DNA of 64,000 nt from Portulaca oleracea (Eukaryota > Streptophyta > Magnoliopsida > Caryophyllales > Portulacaceae), in assembly GCA_029582165.1 (NCBI GenBank), contig CM055870.1:44968513-45032512 (forward strand), given 5' to 3'. This document shows, piece after piece, positions 12,403-27,400 of this stretch (position 1 is its first letter; each line of letters begins with the position of its first letter). The notes beneath the pieces are model-generated. The model had not been told where the DNA came from. It did not search any database and worked only from the letters and a program-made list of their open reading frames with translations. The position numbers and the translations under genes were made by a program.

Positions 12403-12475
12403 CTTGCAGTGGAGTGCATATTCTGCTCAGCATGTATTCGATTTGTTGAGTGTTGCCCACCAGAAGGACTCACAG
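12403..12475 (+). CDS. FURRY homolog, visible exon 1
   Basis: Encodes [18 protein letters not shown] and on to PEGLT, a near-invariant block of plant FURRY proteins. The AG acceptor is at 12401-12402 and the GT donor at 12476-12477. The exon ends in phase 1, and its last G joins AG of the next exon to make GAG (Glu). In Arabidopsis about 85-90 residues precede this block. No matching + strand segment was found in 1-12402, so the preceding exon is probably outside the window. Confidence 0.9.
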
Positions 12476-15400
12476 GTCTAAAGATCGATGCAAGTTTTCC
12501 TTTCTACTTAAACTTGTCATATATTGGCTTGAATTGGCGGTTGTTGATGTATGAAATCAACTTCACTTTCTACAGAGAAACTTTGGTCTGGGCTTGAGAA
12601 CTTTGTGTTTGATTGGTTAATTAATGCTGATAGGTAATAAATTTCTCAATATACTTCATATTTTACAATTCATGATTTCTTGGATTGGTTGTCCTTGCAC
12701 TTATTTGCGAAATATTTTTGGGTTTGTCTGTTGTCTAAGGAGCCTGACATTGTCCCAAAAGTCAATCTATGTCGTATGTTGTAGGTGTCACTTTTGGTGA
12801 TGACTCCTCAACTTTCTCTTTGTGGGTTTCTTGTGTATGTCTTAGTTTTGCCATTTCTTTTTAGGACAGTTCTTTCATATTTGATATGCTTGTGGGTTGA
12901 CTCCTCAAGCGAGCATGAAGATGTTGATTCCAACTATTTGTAGAAAAATATAAGGATAAATTACTATTTTTTTTGAGGTTGCTCGTATTTATTAGGGAGG
13001 CCAAAACTGTGGAAATGTAGTTTGAATATTAGCTTATGTGTGACCATAGAAGGTTACCATAAAAGGCATACAAATAGTGTTCATTTTATTGAAAAGTTTA
13101 ACAAAATGCAACAAAAGCTAGGTATTCAAGAATTTGAATAGTATTGCTCTTGAAAATTCTTGTGTATTTGACAGAGTTGTCAGCCAAATTGAATATCCAT
13201 CTCTCGCTGATTTAAGGGGATTGCTCTTGGATTACGTTGCTCAACTTTTAGGTGCTTTATCTCACATTAGGTAAGTCAAAGTTCTGATTTAATTTTACTT
13301 GTATCAGATCGACAACTGTTTAGATTGTAAAATTTATGTTAATGTATTAATATTAAGGAGTTATGGCTGCTATATTTGTGATTATGCATGTTTATGTGAA
13401 TTTGAGCTTGTTTTGCATGGATCCTTCACTAAAGATCGAAAAATATTCAACTTTAGCTTAAAAGTTCTTTGTGTTGTTTTCACTACTGACGTTTCTATTA
13501 TTGATATAAGTGTTTAATATAAACTTCTTCACAAAGAGTTGAAAGAAAATTGCATAATTAGTGTTTGGAGCCAAAGAGTTTTAGCTAGGGTACGATTATA
13601 CCTTTGGTGTATAATGCTCCATGCACCGTGGACATGCTCCCCTTCCCACTTTAACTTTTCTTTATTATTATTTTTAACTTTTTATGTAAAAACACTATGT
13701 ATGTAACTCACAAATGTTGACATCTATGGCACGTTCATATCCATATGTAATTCACAATTAAATCATTAAAATTCTCATAAAAACACTAAACCCACATTCA
13801 TAAATAGATCGTGCAATGTTCTTAAACTCTAATACAATGCTCATGAATCCCGTGAAAAATTAATGTTCATAAAAATGAACTACAATATTCATAAACTTTA
13901 TAAAGACAGAAAATAGTAATAATGATAATGAAAAAATAAATTTGAAAAGTATATTTATATAAAAATGTTCATAAAACTCTATAGTAATGCTCATAAAAAC
14001 TCTAAAACAATTTTCTTAAACAGATCATGCACTTGTTGGGAAAATGGTTGGTTGAATGACTTGAACTTTCATCATCTTCACTTGGACTTTTGATCTTCTT
14101 AGGGTTGGTGTGACAAGATGAAGAGTTAACATACTAATTAGAGGATTCACTCATGGATACATATGACTAAAGTGTCACGGAAGAACTCATTTGCCTTAAG
14201 AAATATTTACTATATCGTAAATGTTTAATGGGATAAAATTTTAGCCAAACTTGCGCACAACTTAGACTTGATTCTTACATATATAAAGAGTATTTCTCTA
14301 AGGTATTGTTTGCATCAATATTAGAGAGAAAGATGTGTCTTTATACTACTCGGAGGACTTGGCGTGTCTAGTAAATGGTTAGGATACTCCTATTTATAGG
14401 GGAGATTGAGAGGAATAACAAACTTGTAACATCATCACTCATAGGCACTTAAAGAGAAACCTTAAAGACGATCATGACATTGACTATACCAAGTCAATTG
14501 ACCAGATTCTATATTAGAAATATAGTTGTTGGGTACAAATAACACGTAGTTAATTAGGATTAACTAAATAAATTAGCCATTAGGCATTAATTTGGAGGTA
14601 TGAGTCTTGGACGAACAATGCCAAGCCTGGCACATCTCGTGTCAAGGCCAATACAGGATGTGTCAGTCATGACACGATTCGTGTTAATCATGTTGTCCAC
14701 TTTCTTTCTCTCTGGACACCAACACGGTCCATGTTCAATCCATGTTGGGTCCAGAATTGTCTGCCTCAACCAGGCTACTTGGGTTAAGCCTTACAAGTTT
14801 TGATTCGCACGTATTGCGTGCATCGATTTTTGAATTTATTTATTTTTTGCGTGTATATATACACACACACAAAATAAATATAACAATCGATACACGCAAT
14901 GCATGCGAATCAAAACTTATTTTGCTTAAAAATAAAAATCCTAATAATAATTCGACTTTGGCTCATGATGGATGTTGGCGAGTCAGTGTAGTTAAAATTT
15001 TGATATACACGCTAAGCGTGTATGTGTTTCAAAAACATCTTTAATATTAGTCCAACTCCAGATAAAGATTGGTAGCTCTTGCAATTAACATTATCTTTCT
15101 TGCAATTTTTTTTCCAAACATAAAAAAAAATGAGGCAATCTTATGAATGAGGGGAAGATTGCATGACTACATCTGGATCCCCTCAAACCCTGCATCAGCG
15201 GGACTATATTGAGGACAGTTGTTGTTGTTGTCGTTGTTGTACATAAATTAAAAAAAAAAGACAAATATTAATCCTTTGTTGAAAATGGAATGTTTATGTA
15301 AAAAAAAACAGTTGATACTATTGATTTTGCTTAAAATATTAAGGGAAATTAGATTTAAATAATCTGAATTTTAACATATGATAGACTAAATAATCTGAAA

Positions 15401-18400
15401 TTTAAAAATATCACTGAATAATCTGAACTTTGACTATATTGGATTACAATAGTATGTCAACCTTAATTACTTACCAAATCCTCTTTTTTAAATGAATATG
15501 AACTTTAACCATATTGAAATTGAAATAAATAAGGGGAATAATAAAAAATAAAGAGAATATTTTTAAATAAATAAGGATTAGGTAAATAATTAATGCTGAC
15601 ATGATACTGTAATCAAATATGGTCAAAGTTCATATTATTTAATAATATTTTTAAAGTTCAGATTATTCGGTCTATCATGATCAAAACTCAGATTATTTAA
15701 ATCCAATTTCGACTTTGGTTCATGGTGGATGTTGGCGAGTCAGTGTAGTTAAAGTTATTTACTTTTCAGTTGTTTCTCTAAATAAGTTAAATAAGTTCAA
15801 AATAAATTTGCAAAAGAACTCTTTCAAATAAATTCAAATAAGATCTAACAGCTAAGTTCAAGTTAGTTCAGAATAATAAGTTCAAAAAAAGTTTAGGTTA
15901 GTTCAACTTGTAATAAACTCGGTAATTAAAGAAAGATAAATAGGCAAATAAGAAATTATACAACAATTAGTGTGTTGACTTATGACATAAAAATTGAATA
16001 AGTTATGGAATTAAAGGGAAAAGTAGGTACAGGTTGATACTCTAGGTATAATGTAATAATTTTTTTTAATGAAATTGAATCTTTTCTAAAAGAAATAGAG
16101 ATGATTAAAGTTAATATTATACTTTGCACAAAATATCAAAAAATAAAATAATTTAAATAACAACAATGAACCTAAAAGAAATTACAAAAATATGTAATAA
16201 TATAAAGTAAATTAAGGAAAATAGAAACCCAAAAAAATAAAATGAAGTAAATGATGGTTCTAATGTGAAAGAGGGAATAGAGAATATATAAAAAAATAAA
16301 ATATTAACTAAACATATGGTGGTCTAATGGTATAGAAATTGGAGAGTTTTCCTTTGTACTAGAGGTTCAAATCTTAGTGGTAACAATTTCTTTGATAAAT
16401 ATTTTGGTGCAAATAAAAATCATTGTAATTACTATTATATTCTTATAATTTATCAATGGCAAGGGGTAAAATGGGTAAAGTGAAATTTGCGTACCATAAA
16501 CCCCTTCGGCTTTATATATTACAAAGATACATTATGATCATTGTACTTGTCCTGCTTAGTTCTAAGATGTATATAATCCACCTATACCCTTGAAATAACT
16601 TAGAAATGCTCTTAAATTCTCCTGTAATGTTGATAAGCCTCATAAAAAATGTCATAGAAATGTACTACAATGTTCATAAAATTTTTACAGAAATAGAATT
16701 TGCTAATAATGAAAATAAAAGGTTGAAAAGTATGGTTATATGACAATTATCTTAAAATACATATCAAATAGTAAAAATAATTAATGTTAAATACTCAATA
16801 TAGGGGAAAAATTACAAACAAACAAATAGACAGCAAAAGCTACAAAGGCAATTAAAATCAAACATCAATATATAAAAGGTGCAAATGGGCTGGACAAGAA
16901 ACTAGAAATGGACTTGGGTTAAATATAAGAGGAGCCTCATTATTTTTCTTTTAAAAAAAGGGAGAAAGACGCAGGCGCACGCATCTTAAATGCATGGAAG
17001 CATCAAATGCTCGGTAGCATAGTCATTTTTTTCAGAGTTTTAGTGCATTACATGATTGAATATGGAAAAATAAAATAATACTGTGTTGGGGCATTGTATT
17101 TTAACTTGTAGAAATGAAGTTCTATAAATGATATTTGTATTATATGTTTGAATTTATCTTTTCCAATTACACATAAATTTCATAGAAGTTAAACTATTGT
17201 GATAAGAACTTTAGTGTTTCAAGTTTTTGGTTAAGACCTATTGCATAAAATAAAAATTCTAGTGCAGACTTTTGCTACTATGGTGGATTACCATAGGTAG
17301 TACACTTCTGAAACTTTACTTTTCTCGTGATTTTCTTGTTTTCTCCTCTATAGATGATGTCGTGCTTATATTAAAGAAAGTATCTCCAACCAAGCATTCT
17401 TCTATGGCTTAACTCTTAGATTTTGAATTTCTATCTTGATTAAAAAATAAGTTACTTTAATTTTTGGATAAATTTCTAATGATAAGTTTCTAAAATAGAT
17501 CACCTATTGATGAGAAAAGAAAGATATTGAGAAGCAAACTCAAGGAATGAAGAGAACACATCTGAGGATTCTACTAGGTCGAAATATAAAGATTTAGGAT
17601 TGATGGCAAAAGATCTGAATCAATATATTGTGTGGAAAGAATTTATTTTTCAGTTTAACAATCAAAGGTGTGATGAGTATTGCATAATATGTTGCTAATA
17701 AAATGGCGCTCCAACTATTAACTAGCACATTTGACAATTTCTTATGTTACAAAAAAAAATAGTGCCTTGGAAGGTGTTGCACAGTAATTATAGTTCGTTG
17801 TCATAATTTATTACTATATAAGGATACATTAGGTTCACAAAAAGGCAACCTCCATAGCACATATAGTTTCTCCCTAATGGGGACTTGAAATTAAGAGATA
17901 TGGAATATTCCATTCTTTTAAGAATTCGATCATCTTCCCAAGAGTAATCAAAACTCAAAGGAGAGTAAAAAGGGTATTTTTGGTTGTTAGTGATGGAGAG
18001 GAGCAGAATCATTTTGGTGTTAATTTTCTATAAAATCTCAATTATAGTCGAGGTTTTTTTTTATATGCTCAATACATAAAAACCTAGAGAAACTAACATC
18101 ATAATAGACACATCCTAGCCAACTTATCCTAATAAACTCTAATAAACTACCATTTCTCCTTTTATATATACTTGACTCACACTTACCTTTAAGAATTCTA
18201 TATTAATTGCCTCCCTCTTCAGGAAATATGCACTCGAGTTTCGATATTTAAATGATCTTTTTATTCTTAGAATACGACTCCCAAGTAGCTTCTTCCTTGG
18301 TAGAGTTAGATCAATGTACTATTACATAGGCGGATGCTCCCTACCTATTCTTGATAATTTTTTAGTCATTATGGCTATTGATTTTCGTTATGATACAACT

Positions 18401-21400
18401 ATTAATTATGTAACAATCAACCCTTGATTGATGTCAGGAAGTATTCATCAAAGATAAATTTTTGAATACTTTTTGAGGAGAGAAATATGAAAATTATGGT
18501 AGATGATAGCTTGGTGGGCAAACTGCAACTTATAAGCCATATAACCTACCATGTTTGATCACTAGAAAAGGCCTAAAATATTTAGCCCCAAGCTTCTGAT
18601 TATTGCTAAGTTTCATGGAATGTTGTTGATTAGATAGAAGTTTCACATAGGTTAAACCACTGATCTCCAATTCTCGACTTATGCCTTCATCTTGTGTTGA
18701 GCTTTATTAAGATGATACTTTAGTACGTATCTCATTACACTCTCTTGAGCTTTATCTCAATATTGTTGAGTGACCAACAGTGAACCATCTTACTAAACTA
18801 CAGGGAGTAGGCCGACGGGTCCTTTCTTGGGCTCCCTTATCTTATTATGTGGCATAATGAGTAAATATTGATTCACTTAGTCACTAGATGGAAATTTTAA
18901 GGAGAAAATTATTCTGATGACCTACTCATACATATTAATGAAGTAGTCAGCCACTAGTCGATATTAAAGAGAAAACAACAAGCTTTTAAGAAAACTCCAA
19001 CTACAAAACTAAAATCGTAAACTTTTGGGGCAAGGATACAAGGATTCGGTTGAAAACTCTAATGCTTGTTTGTAAATTGAGCGTCTACTGCGACCAGGGT
19101 TTGAGAATGAGAAGTTTAATTACACCACTTTTGTTCCTTAATTCTTGTAGAAAATGATAATTTAGAATTTTACATATTATACATATTATACATGCGATGG
19201 TGGATGCCATTTGGTTTTGTTGGGGAGGTCACTCGACCTAACTGTAAGAAAGGATCCAATTTAGGGTTAGCTGGAAATGGACACTGCTTAGCCTCACAAG
19301 GCTAAGGGAAGACCACTTGACCCCACCAAGTTCCCATGGAGGATGTTTGACCATGGTGGCTATGATATATGGTTTGACCTATAATTTTAGGATTATGTTC
19401 TATAGGTTTAGGATAGAAATAGAAATGACTATAAGTAAAAGAGACTTAGAATGAGAAAGTTCATAAATGTAAAGGTTTGAAAAGGTAGGTATGACATTCT
19501 GCTAGCCTGATTAAGCAATTGACACATAAATCTAATCTAGATTTTTATCTGTAGGGCTATAAAATCGTCTGTGACATTTTTTTTAGCATCTACTATTAGT
19601 GTCACTAAAATTTTGTCTGGGTAAGACGATGATCTAGGTAAGTCTACAAGTTGTCTTTCTTGTGTTTAGCAAGGAAGGGAAGCCCATCATTGGTGCTTGA
19701 CAGTAGCATGTGATGTCCTTCCATTGAGCCAACAAGGTAAATCGATCATTAGTGCTTAGTAGTAGCATGAATTTGTTAGGCTAAGGTCAAAAAGATATTT
19801 ATTTAAAGAATCATGTTTATTTTTCTTCTGCTATTCCACATTTGGCCTTTTTTGCTCGAGCGTATGGCAGGGCCGCAAGCGCACGGTGTACGTAGTAGCA
19901 CGTCAAGGTCGATCCCACAGAGACTCAATTAGCAGCACAGAAAACTAATCTCTATTGCGATTGCTAAGCTAATAAGGTTTTAGGTTTTGGAAAAGGTTTA
20001 ACAACTAATCAAACTAATAAAGCAAGAAAAATTCAATCAAATGTTCTAATCAAGAGAGAAAGACTTCTAGTGAAATGCTAACCTAACAACGAGTTCGATT
20101 ACTAAAACCTAGCCTGCACAATCATACATTCAAGAACGAATCAAGAATCAACAACCTCTGAATTCTATCGCCCTTTCGATGCTAAATAGAATTATTCTAA
20201 ACAACCTAATCAACAACTTTCGTGTGCCTTTTAGGTTAATCAGAATTGAAGGTCTCAAAAGGTCAGGTTATCTATTGATTCCCTAGTTCACTACTCCTTT
20301 CTCAACTTTCGCAAACCTAGGTAGACAGGTTGATAGTCAGATTACCCTAATTCACCTTTCAGTACTTCTTAGGTTAATCTCAAACTTACAAATGTTCAAG
20401 GCCTTAAGAATACTCATAAACATGGAAAACACAACCTTCTGTTGATTCTAATCAAGAATTCATGCACAAACTAATAATAATCAATCAAAACTACATTGTT
20501 TCGAGTTGCAAAACCCTAGAATTCAAAGAAACTACTCACTCATATTCAATGAAAACACGAAACAAGTTCCAAACATCATAATCAAATCTCAAAACTAAGA
20601 AGGGAATCGAAAAGAAAGAATAGAATTGCAAAGAGTACAACTCGTCGAGCCTTTCGATCCCGAGGTAGAACCTTCTCCACGAACGACGCTCCTTTCCTTC
20701 TCGAATCTTGATCTTGGTTTCTCTTGAATCGATTCGGTCTTGAATCTTGATGGTGGGGAAGAGGAGTAGAATGGAAGTATTAGGGCTCTCTTTTCTCTCC
20801 TTCACGGCCAAAGAACGAAGGAAAAATGATAGATAATGAATGAATCTCGAAAAACCGCCGCTTGCCCCCTTTTCTACTTGCGAAAACAACCGATCTACAT
20901 AGGCAGTCTGCCTCGGTCCGTACAGTCCGTACAATTCGTACACGGACCGTGGTGATCGCCACGGGCTGCCCATGGTGGCCACTGGTTGCTCCGTTTCGTC
21001 CCAAATTCATGCCACGGTCTGTTCTTGACATTTGGAGGCCCGTGGTGTCCTAAAATCTGCCATAAATGTTCCCAAAGCTGGTGTTTTGTTCCCAAATCTA
21101 CAAGTTTTCATCAGAACAACAACACCGAGCATAATAGAGAAATAGGGGGTATAAATCAACATTTACAATCAAATTTATCCCAAATTCACTATCAAAAACC
21201 CCTAAAACACATAGTTATAAAACGCAGTTATCAGCGTACTTTAGGACTTTCTAGAGTAAATAGTATAGTCGCTTACCGTTTCTTTGTTTACTTGAAGTTC
21301 AGTTGTCAGTTTTGCTTTATGTGATTTCAAAATGCTATTATGTTTATACACATTTAAACATTTGTAATGTGTTGGTTACATAGGCTAATTGAATATATTT

Positions 21401-24400
21401 ATGTTTGATACAGATTCATAGCAGTGACTGAACGATTTTTCATGGAGCTAAATACTCGTCATTCTGACACTAGTGTCGCTCGAAGTGAAACTCTAAGTAT
21501 CATAAGTGGCATGTGTTATTTAAAACTTGGGGTAGGTGTATTTTGAACATTCTTCCCCCCATGAAAGTAATTAATAATTTTGTTCGCCTTTATAACGATA
21601 AGTAATTGCCAGACTAAGACAAAGGGCGCATTGAATGCATCAGCTACATTTGTTGCAAAGGCACACCCTTTAAACCGTGCTCCTCACAAACGAAAAAGTG
21701 AACTTCACCATGCACTCTGCAATATGCTCACAAATATCTTAGCTCCACTAGCAGATGGTGGAAGAAATCAGTGGCCTCCAGTTGGCGTACAAGGTGCATT
21801 ACATCTTTGGTATGAAGCAGTTGGACGAATAAGAGGACAGTTGACACAATGGATGGAAAAACAGAGCAAACATTTAGCGGTGAGTAACCAAAAGCAAGTG
21901 ATGTTAAATCTATTTTATAATGACATTTGACTACTCTCTTTTTCTTACATTCCTAACTGGTTTTGCTTCAATAACATAATATGGAAGTTAGCATCCAAGA
22001 TGGTCTTGATTGCTTATCTTAAAATGTTTCCTCTTTTTTTTATGATAATGATCGTTGATTTGATCCCAAGATTTATTTTATTCTTGAAAGAAAGCTAAAG
22101 ATTTAGAAGTTATTTAATAATTCTGCTTATGTCATATTATTTAATCAAAAAATCTTCTTTGGATGCACTATTGTTTAATTGGGATTTAGTTTGGATCATC
22201 TTCATTTATTTTATGATTGTTTCCTTTCAAATAAGCCTAGTCAATAAGTTCATCTTGATTGGAATTCGTACTTCCATCTAAATTGTTATTCAATTTGTCT
22301 TTGCTTGAAAACTTTGGTTCATCGTAAACTTCTCTTTGTCATTTCTGAAACTCTAAAAGAGATACCTATAATATCAGTTCAACACGGCCAAAGCTATAAT
22401 ATGGTAGACTTATGTATGTATGTGTATTTCTGTATAGTTAGTATGTACGTAGTTTTTTTTTTGTACAAAAAGGTAAAAAATACAAGGCTAGGTAACCCTT
22501 CTCTCAAGGGAAATGCCCAGTTGGTCCTCCCACAAAATAGAGGACAAAAACACAAATGAACTTACAACCCAACTTGCTGCTAACTGGAGCGAAACACCAA
22601 ACTTAGCCAACCAGGCAGCAACACGATTACCTTTCCTAAAGATATGAGAAATAAAGACATATGAGCAGAAGGTCAACATCAAACGAACATCTTCAATAAG
22701 GCATCAATTTTCCAAGGCATTTGGAATTCTCCCCGTAAAGACTTGATGATACACAAGTTATTCCCTTCAACCAATAAAGAGGAAAACTCATGCTGCATAG
22801 CATAGTGGGTCCCATTACGAAGAGCCGAAGCTTTAGCAACTAACACAGAGGAAGAAGCCAGCGGAAAAGAGGAAGTAGCCACCATCTTATCCATGTGATC
22901 ACGAATAACAAAACCACCTGCACTACCAAGAGTAGATTTAGACTCATCGAAGTTGATCTTGTAGGAACCTTGAGGAGGCGGGTGCCAGGCAACCATCACC
23001 ATAGAAGCAGTGACAGTAGTAGAGGACATGTTACCAGTCAAAAGAAAAGACTCCCCAAGACGAAATCGCATTCACCATTCCGCAGTAGCCTGTTTAGAAC
23101 AGATGAAATTAAAGGAAAAGGGAGTAGAAGAGTTACGAAAGACAAGCGTATTTTGAGCCTTCCAAATACTCTAAAGTAGAGCAATAACCTGACCAATCGG
23201 AGGCGAGGACTCTAAATGAGAACAGAAGGATGGAAAGTCCTCCGAGTTATGGAGAATGGAAGAAGGAACCAGCCAGTTATGAAGCATAACGAAGTTCCAG
23301 ACTTCGTTAGACAACAAAAAATGTAGAAACAGATGGTCCAACGACTCAATATTATTAGAGCAGCACTGGCATATAATGCTAGGAAGATGAACACCCCAAT
23401 AATGGAGACAATCTCTTATTGGCAGGACATTCCAAAGAGATTGCCAAAAGAAAAGTTTAAGCTTTGGTTGAACGTCCAGTTTCCAAATCCAATTAATCTC
23501 CAAGGGTTGAGAGTTGACAGGAATATTATGCATAAGCCAAGTAGCTAACTTAGTAGAAAACTCACCATTCCCGGTTAGAACATTCACCATTCCGCAGTAG
23601 CCTGTTTAGAACAGATGAAATTAAAGGAAAAGGGAGTAGAAGAGTTACGAAAGATAAGCGTATTTTGAGCCTTCCAAATACTCTAAAGTAGAGCAATAAC
23701 CCGACCAATCGGAGGCGACGACTCTAAATGTGAACAAAAGGATGGAAAGTCCTCCGAGTTATGGAGAATGGAAGAAGGAACCAGCCAGTTTTGAAGCATA
23801 ACGAAGTTCCAGACTTCGTTAGACAACAAACAATGTAGAAACAGATGGTCCAACGACTCAATATTATTAGAGCAGCACTGGCATATAATGCTAGGAAGAT
23901 GAACACCCCAATAATGGAGACAATCTCTTATTGGCAGGACATTCCAAAGAGATTGCCAAAAGAAAAGTTTAAGCTTTGGTTGAACGTCCAGTTTCCAAAT
24001 CCAATTAATCTCCAAGGGTTGAGAGTTGACAGGAATATTATGCATAAGCCAAGTAGCTAACTTAGTAGAAAACTCACCATTCCCGGTTAGACTCCAACAA
24101 TTTTGATCAGGAAAAGAATTAACAGGAATAGGGAGTGCGAATAAGAGCAATAGAAGGGGCATTAACTATAGACTCAAGGAGAGGTATATTCCAAGATTTA
24201 TCCAGAAGAATAAGATGATTTAATTTTAACCTAAGATCAAGCTTAGACGGATCACTGATATTATTAATAGTTAACAGATTATTCAACGAACACCAGTTAT
24301 CCTTCCAAAATTTAATAGTAGCACCATCACCGATCTTCTAAGGGAGACCTTTGGAAAAAATGGGGCGGGCTTTAAGGATTGATTTCCAAGCCCATTAATC

Positions 24401-27400
24401 TTGTTGTTTAGCGAACTTGGAAGAGGGGGTCTTTATACAAGTAGTTAGCATGCATTTGGTCTACCCAAAGACCATTTCAAACAGAAGTTTCCAAAGAAGC
24501 TTACATAAAAAAGCAGAATTAACGGCCTCAGTTTTCCTAAGACCAAGTCCACCTAAGAGCTTAGGACGGTAAACTTTATCCCAGGCTACCATATTTAACC
24601 CCTTGTTAGTGGAAAGATCTTTAGAAAAGACATTACGATAGATCGAATCAATTTGGCAAGCAGTGTCTTTGGGGAGGTGAAAACACTGGAGAGTATGAGA
24701 AGGCATGGCTTCTAAATGGGATTGAATGAGAGTAGTGTGGCCAACCTTGGAAACAAATTTAGATTTCCAGGGCTGGAGCTTATCAGTCGTTCGGGTCACT
24801 AATTCAAAAAAAGTAAGCTTAGATGGGCGTCCAGAAAAAATAGGACAACCAAGGTATTTACCAAACCCAGAAAAATGGAAGATGCCAAAAACTCCATAAA
24901 CTAACTGTTTATCCCTGGCCGTAGAATTTTTGGAGAAATTCATTATAGACTTGTGATAATTCACTAATTAGTCGGACCAATTGTAAAAATTGGTAAGAAT
25001 AGAATGTAAATTCTGACAAGAATTTAACTTATTCTAGTAGAAAAGTAAACTATCATCAGCAAAGAAAAGACGAGGGATGCGAGTAGAAAGAGACAAATTT
25101 TAAAGCCAATATCTGCTTTATCATTACCAGCCTCATGACGAATTTGTCTAGTCAGGACTTTCATACATAAAAGAAAGAGATAAGGTGAGAGGGGGTCACC
25201 TTGGCTAATTCCCCTAGAAGGTTTAAAGAACCAACAAGCTTCTCCATTAAGAAGAATAGAATAAGAAACTGTAGAAACACATTCCATAGTCCAATTAACC
25301 CATCTCTCATGAAAATCGAATGTATGAGCACGGACCAGAGAATGTTCCACTCAACTCGATCATAGGCCTTTTTCATGTTAAGTTTGAGAGCAAACCAACT
25401 CTTTTGACCTTTCATAAGTTGGAATTTATTGATAATGTCATGGGTAAGGAGAATATTATCATCGATAGATCTCCCTGGCACAAAATCACTTAGGATGGGG
25501 TCAATTACTTTATAAAGCACATCTCATAATCGATTAACTAATAATTTAGAGATAATCTTATACAAGCTATTACAAAGACTGATAGGACGAAAATGATTCA
25601 GTGAAGAGGGATTTTCAATTTTTGGAGTTAAAGAAATAAAGGTGTGATTGACCTGTCTTAAAAGTCGACCATCACGAAAGAAAAACTGAATAACTAGACA
25701 AACTTCAGGATCAACTTCCTTCCAGTGATTTTAGAAGAACATAATACCAAACCTGTCATATAGAAGTCTTGTAGTAGATTTAATTTATCCTCCATAGAAA
25801 TGTGTGAACATATGCATATTTGTACACTTTATTCATTATACAGTAATCTCTTTGGATACAATTATGTTGGGTTAATGACCCAAATTCTCTCGACTCATTA
25901 TTTGACAAGTTTCCTAAACACTCCAAGTTATTGGTTGCTATTAGGAAATTATTTTATTTCCTAATTATATTTAGGTTAGTTTCCTAATTGGAATAACATT
26001 CTAAAACCTAATTGTATTTGGAGTGGAAGTCTAGCCAGATCTATAGGATGCTTACCCCTATAAATAGAGGTCTTTATTCACCTTGTAACATGTGGCAGAC
26101 GTGGCCGATGTGAGACCCTTCAAAACTCCCCGTGAGGGAGGTACGGTGTTATTTCCACATATTCACCCTCCTCATCCCTAGGTTGCGAGAGTTTATGAGA
26201 GTTTATATAATCCTCCTCTTGTAATATCTCCTTTTTACTAGTGGATACCGATTGTTACTTGTGGGTTTTTCTCCGAGTTCTTCGGTTTCCCACGTAAAAT
26301 ATTGTCTCACCCTTTATATTTATTCTTGCCTCTCTATTATTATCCTCGATTCCATAATCATCCTGTATTTCCTTCCGCTGCATATATTGCTCTATTTTAC
26401 ACCGTACCAAGTGACTAACAACTGGCAACAAATCTGAATCTGATTCCTAACAAGTTCCTTTAACATTAATAACTTGGCCTAGCCCGTAGTAAGAAGGTTC
26501 TATAAGGGTTCAAGTTAGGATGTCTCGTGATAGAGGTAGAGTGAACTTATATTAAGCCTAGGGGACTCCTAATTGACTATTTTCGTCCTATTTTTTGTTT
26601 TCTTTAGGGAAAAGATAAACAAATATTGTTGTCCTCATGACCTTCAACATTATTCTCTGATTCTCTCTCATCTTCTCATCATTAGTGCTCTCCATATACA
26701 TTTGTTCCAATTATGGATTAAACTGTGAGACTATTTGGACCAATATAATTTTGATGGTTGGTGTGGGATTGTTTGACTTTCAATATAGAGGATTAGTTGT
26801 TTCAAGATGCCGAAATGATGTCATTGAAATTTAAAATGGTAATTTTACATATTAATAGGATTTTAAAACTTATCTTTTGAATTATGATAATTGAAAGGAT
26901 TTACTCTTTATTAACCATATGCATGCTAAATTATAATATTTCAAATTTAGAAGTAAAATTATGTGTAAAGTAACCAAAACTAGAAAATATAGATTAGAGT
27001 TTCTTCAAAGACACCCATGAATAGTTAACTCATCTTGGTTTTTCTACCTTAACAATCTAGAAGTCTAAAGCTCTTGTCAAAGTTTGTTTCTTGCATGGAA
27101 ACCACTAAAAGATCAATCCTCAAGGATGACCTGCTTAAAGATGAAGTTTCAATTATTGGACATCTTATGGAAGTGAGGTGCATTGGTGAAATGGAGGAAA
27201 AGGTTTGGGAAGAGTTGAATCATGGAAATTTGGAAAAATGAAAGATAACTTTGGAGGACTATTTGTATTGCCATATTTTTTGATACACTATGAGGAGCTC
27301 AAGCCTTTTAAGTAGATGATAGGTTGCTTGATCTCAAGAAGAGAATCAAAACTTTGATTCTCCCTTGGTTGTGCTTATATGTAAATTTACCCATCCTAAA

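Larger units (their letters stand above)
22453..25790 (-). mobile_element. L1-type LINE, 5'-truncated, inactive (LINE-1 of this window)
   Basis: Minus-strand order from high to low coordinates: RT, zinc-binding RT C-terminal domain (zf-RVT, duplicated), RNase H, then poly(A), seen as a T-run at 22453-22462. No endonuclease or ORF1 is present, so the copy is truncated within the RT N-terminus at about 25790. Frames are broken by stops and shifts. It lies in the intron between exons 5 and 6, antisense to the host gene. Confidence 0.9.

Noticed and set aside
16317..16390. Functional tRNA gene
   Set aside because: Box A and box B are present, but the acceptor and anticodon stems do not pair as in a tRNA.
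20536..21324. Cluster of overlapping ORFs on both strands upstream of exon 4
   Set aside because: No product recognisable, and all frames open at once because of repeated words; probably LTR-element noncoding DNA.
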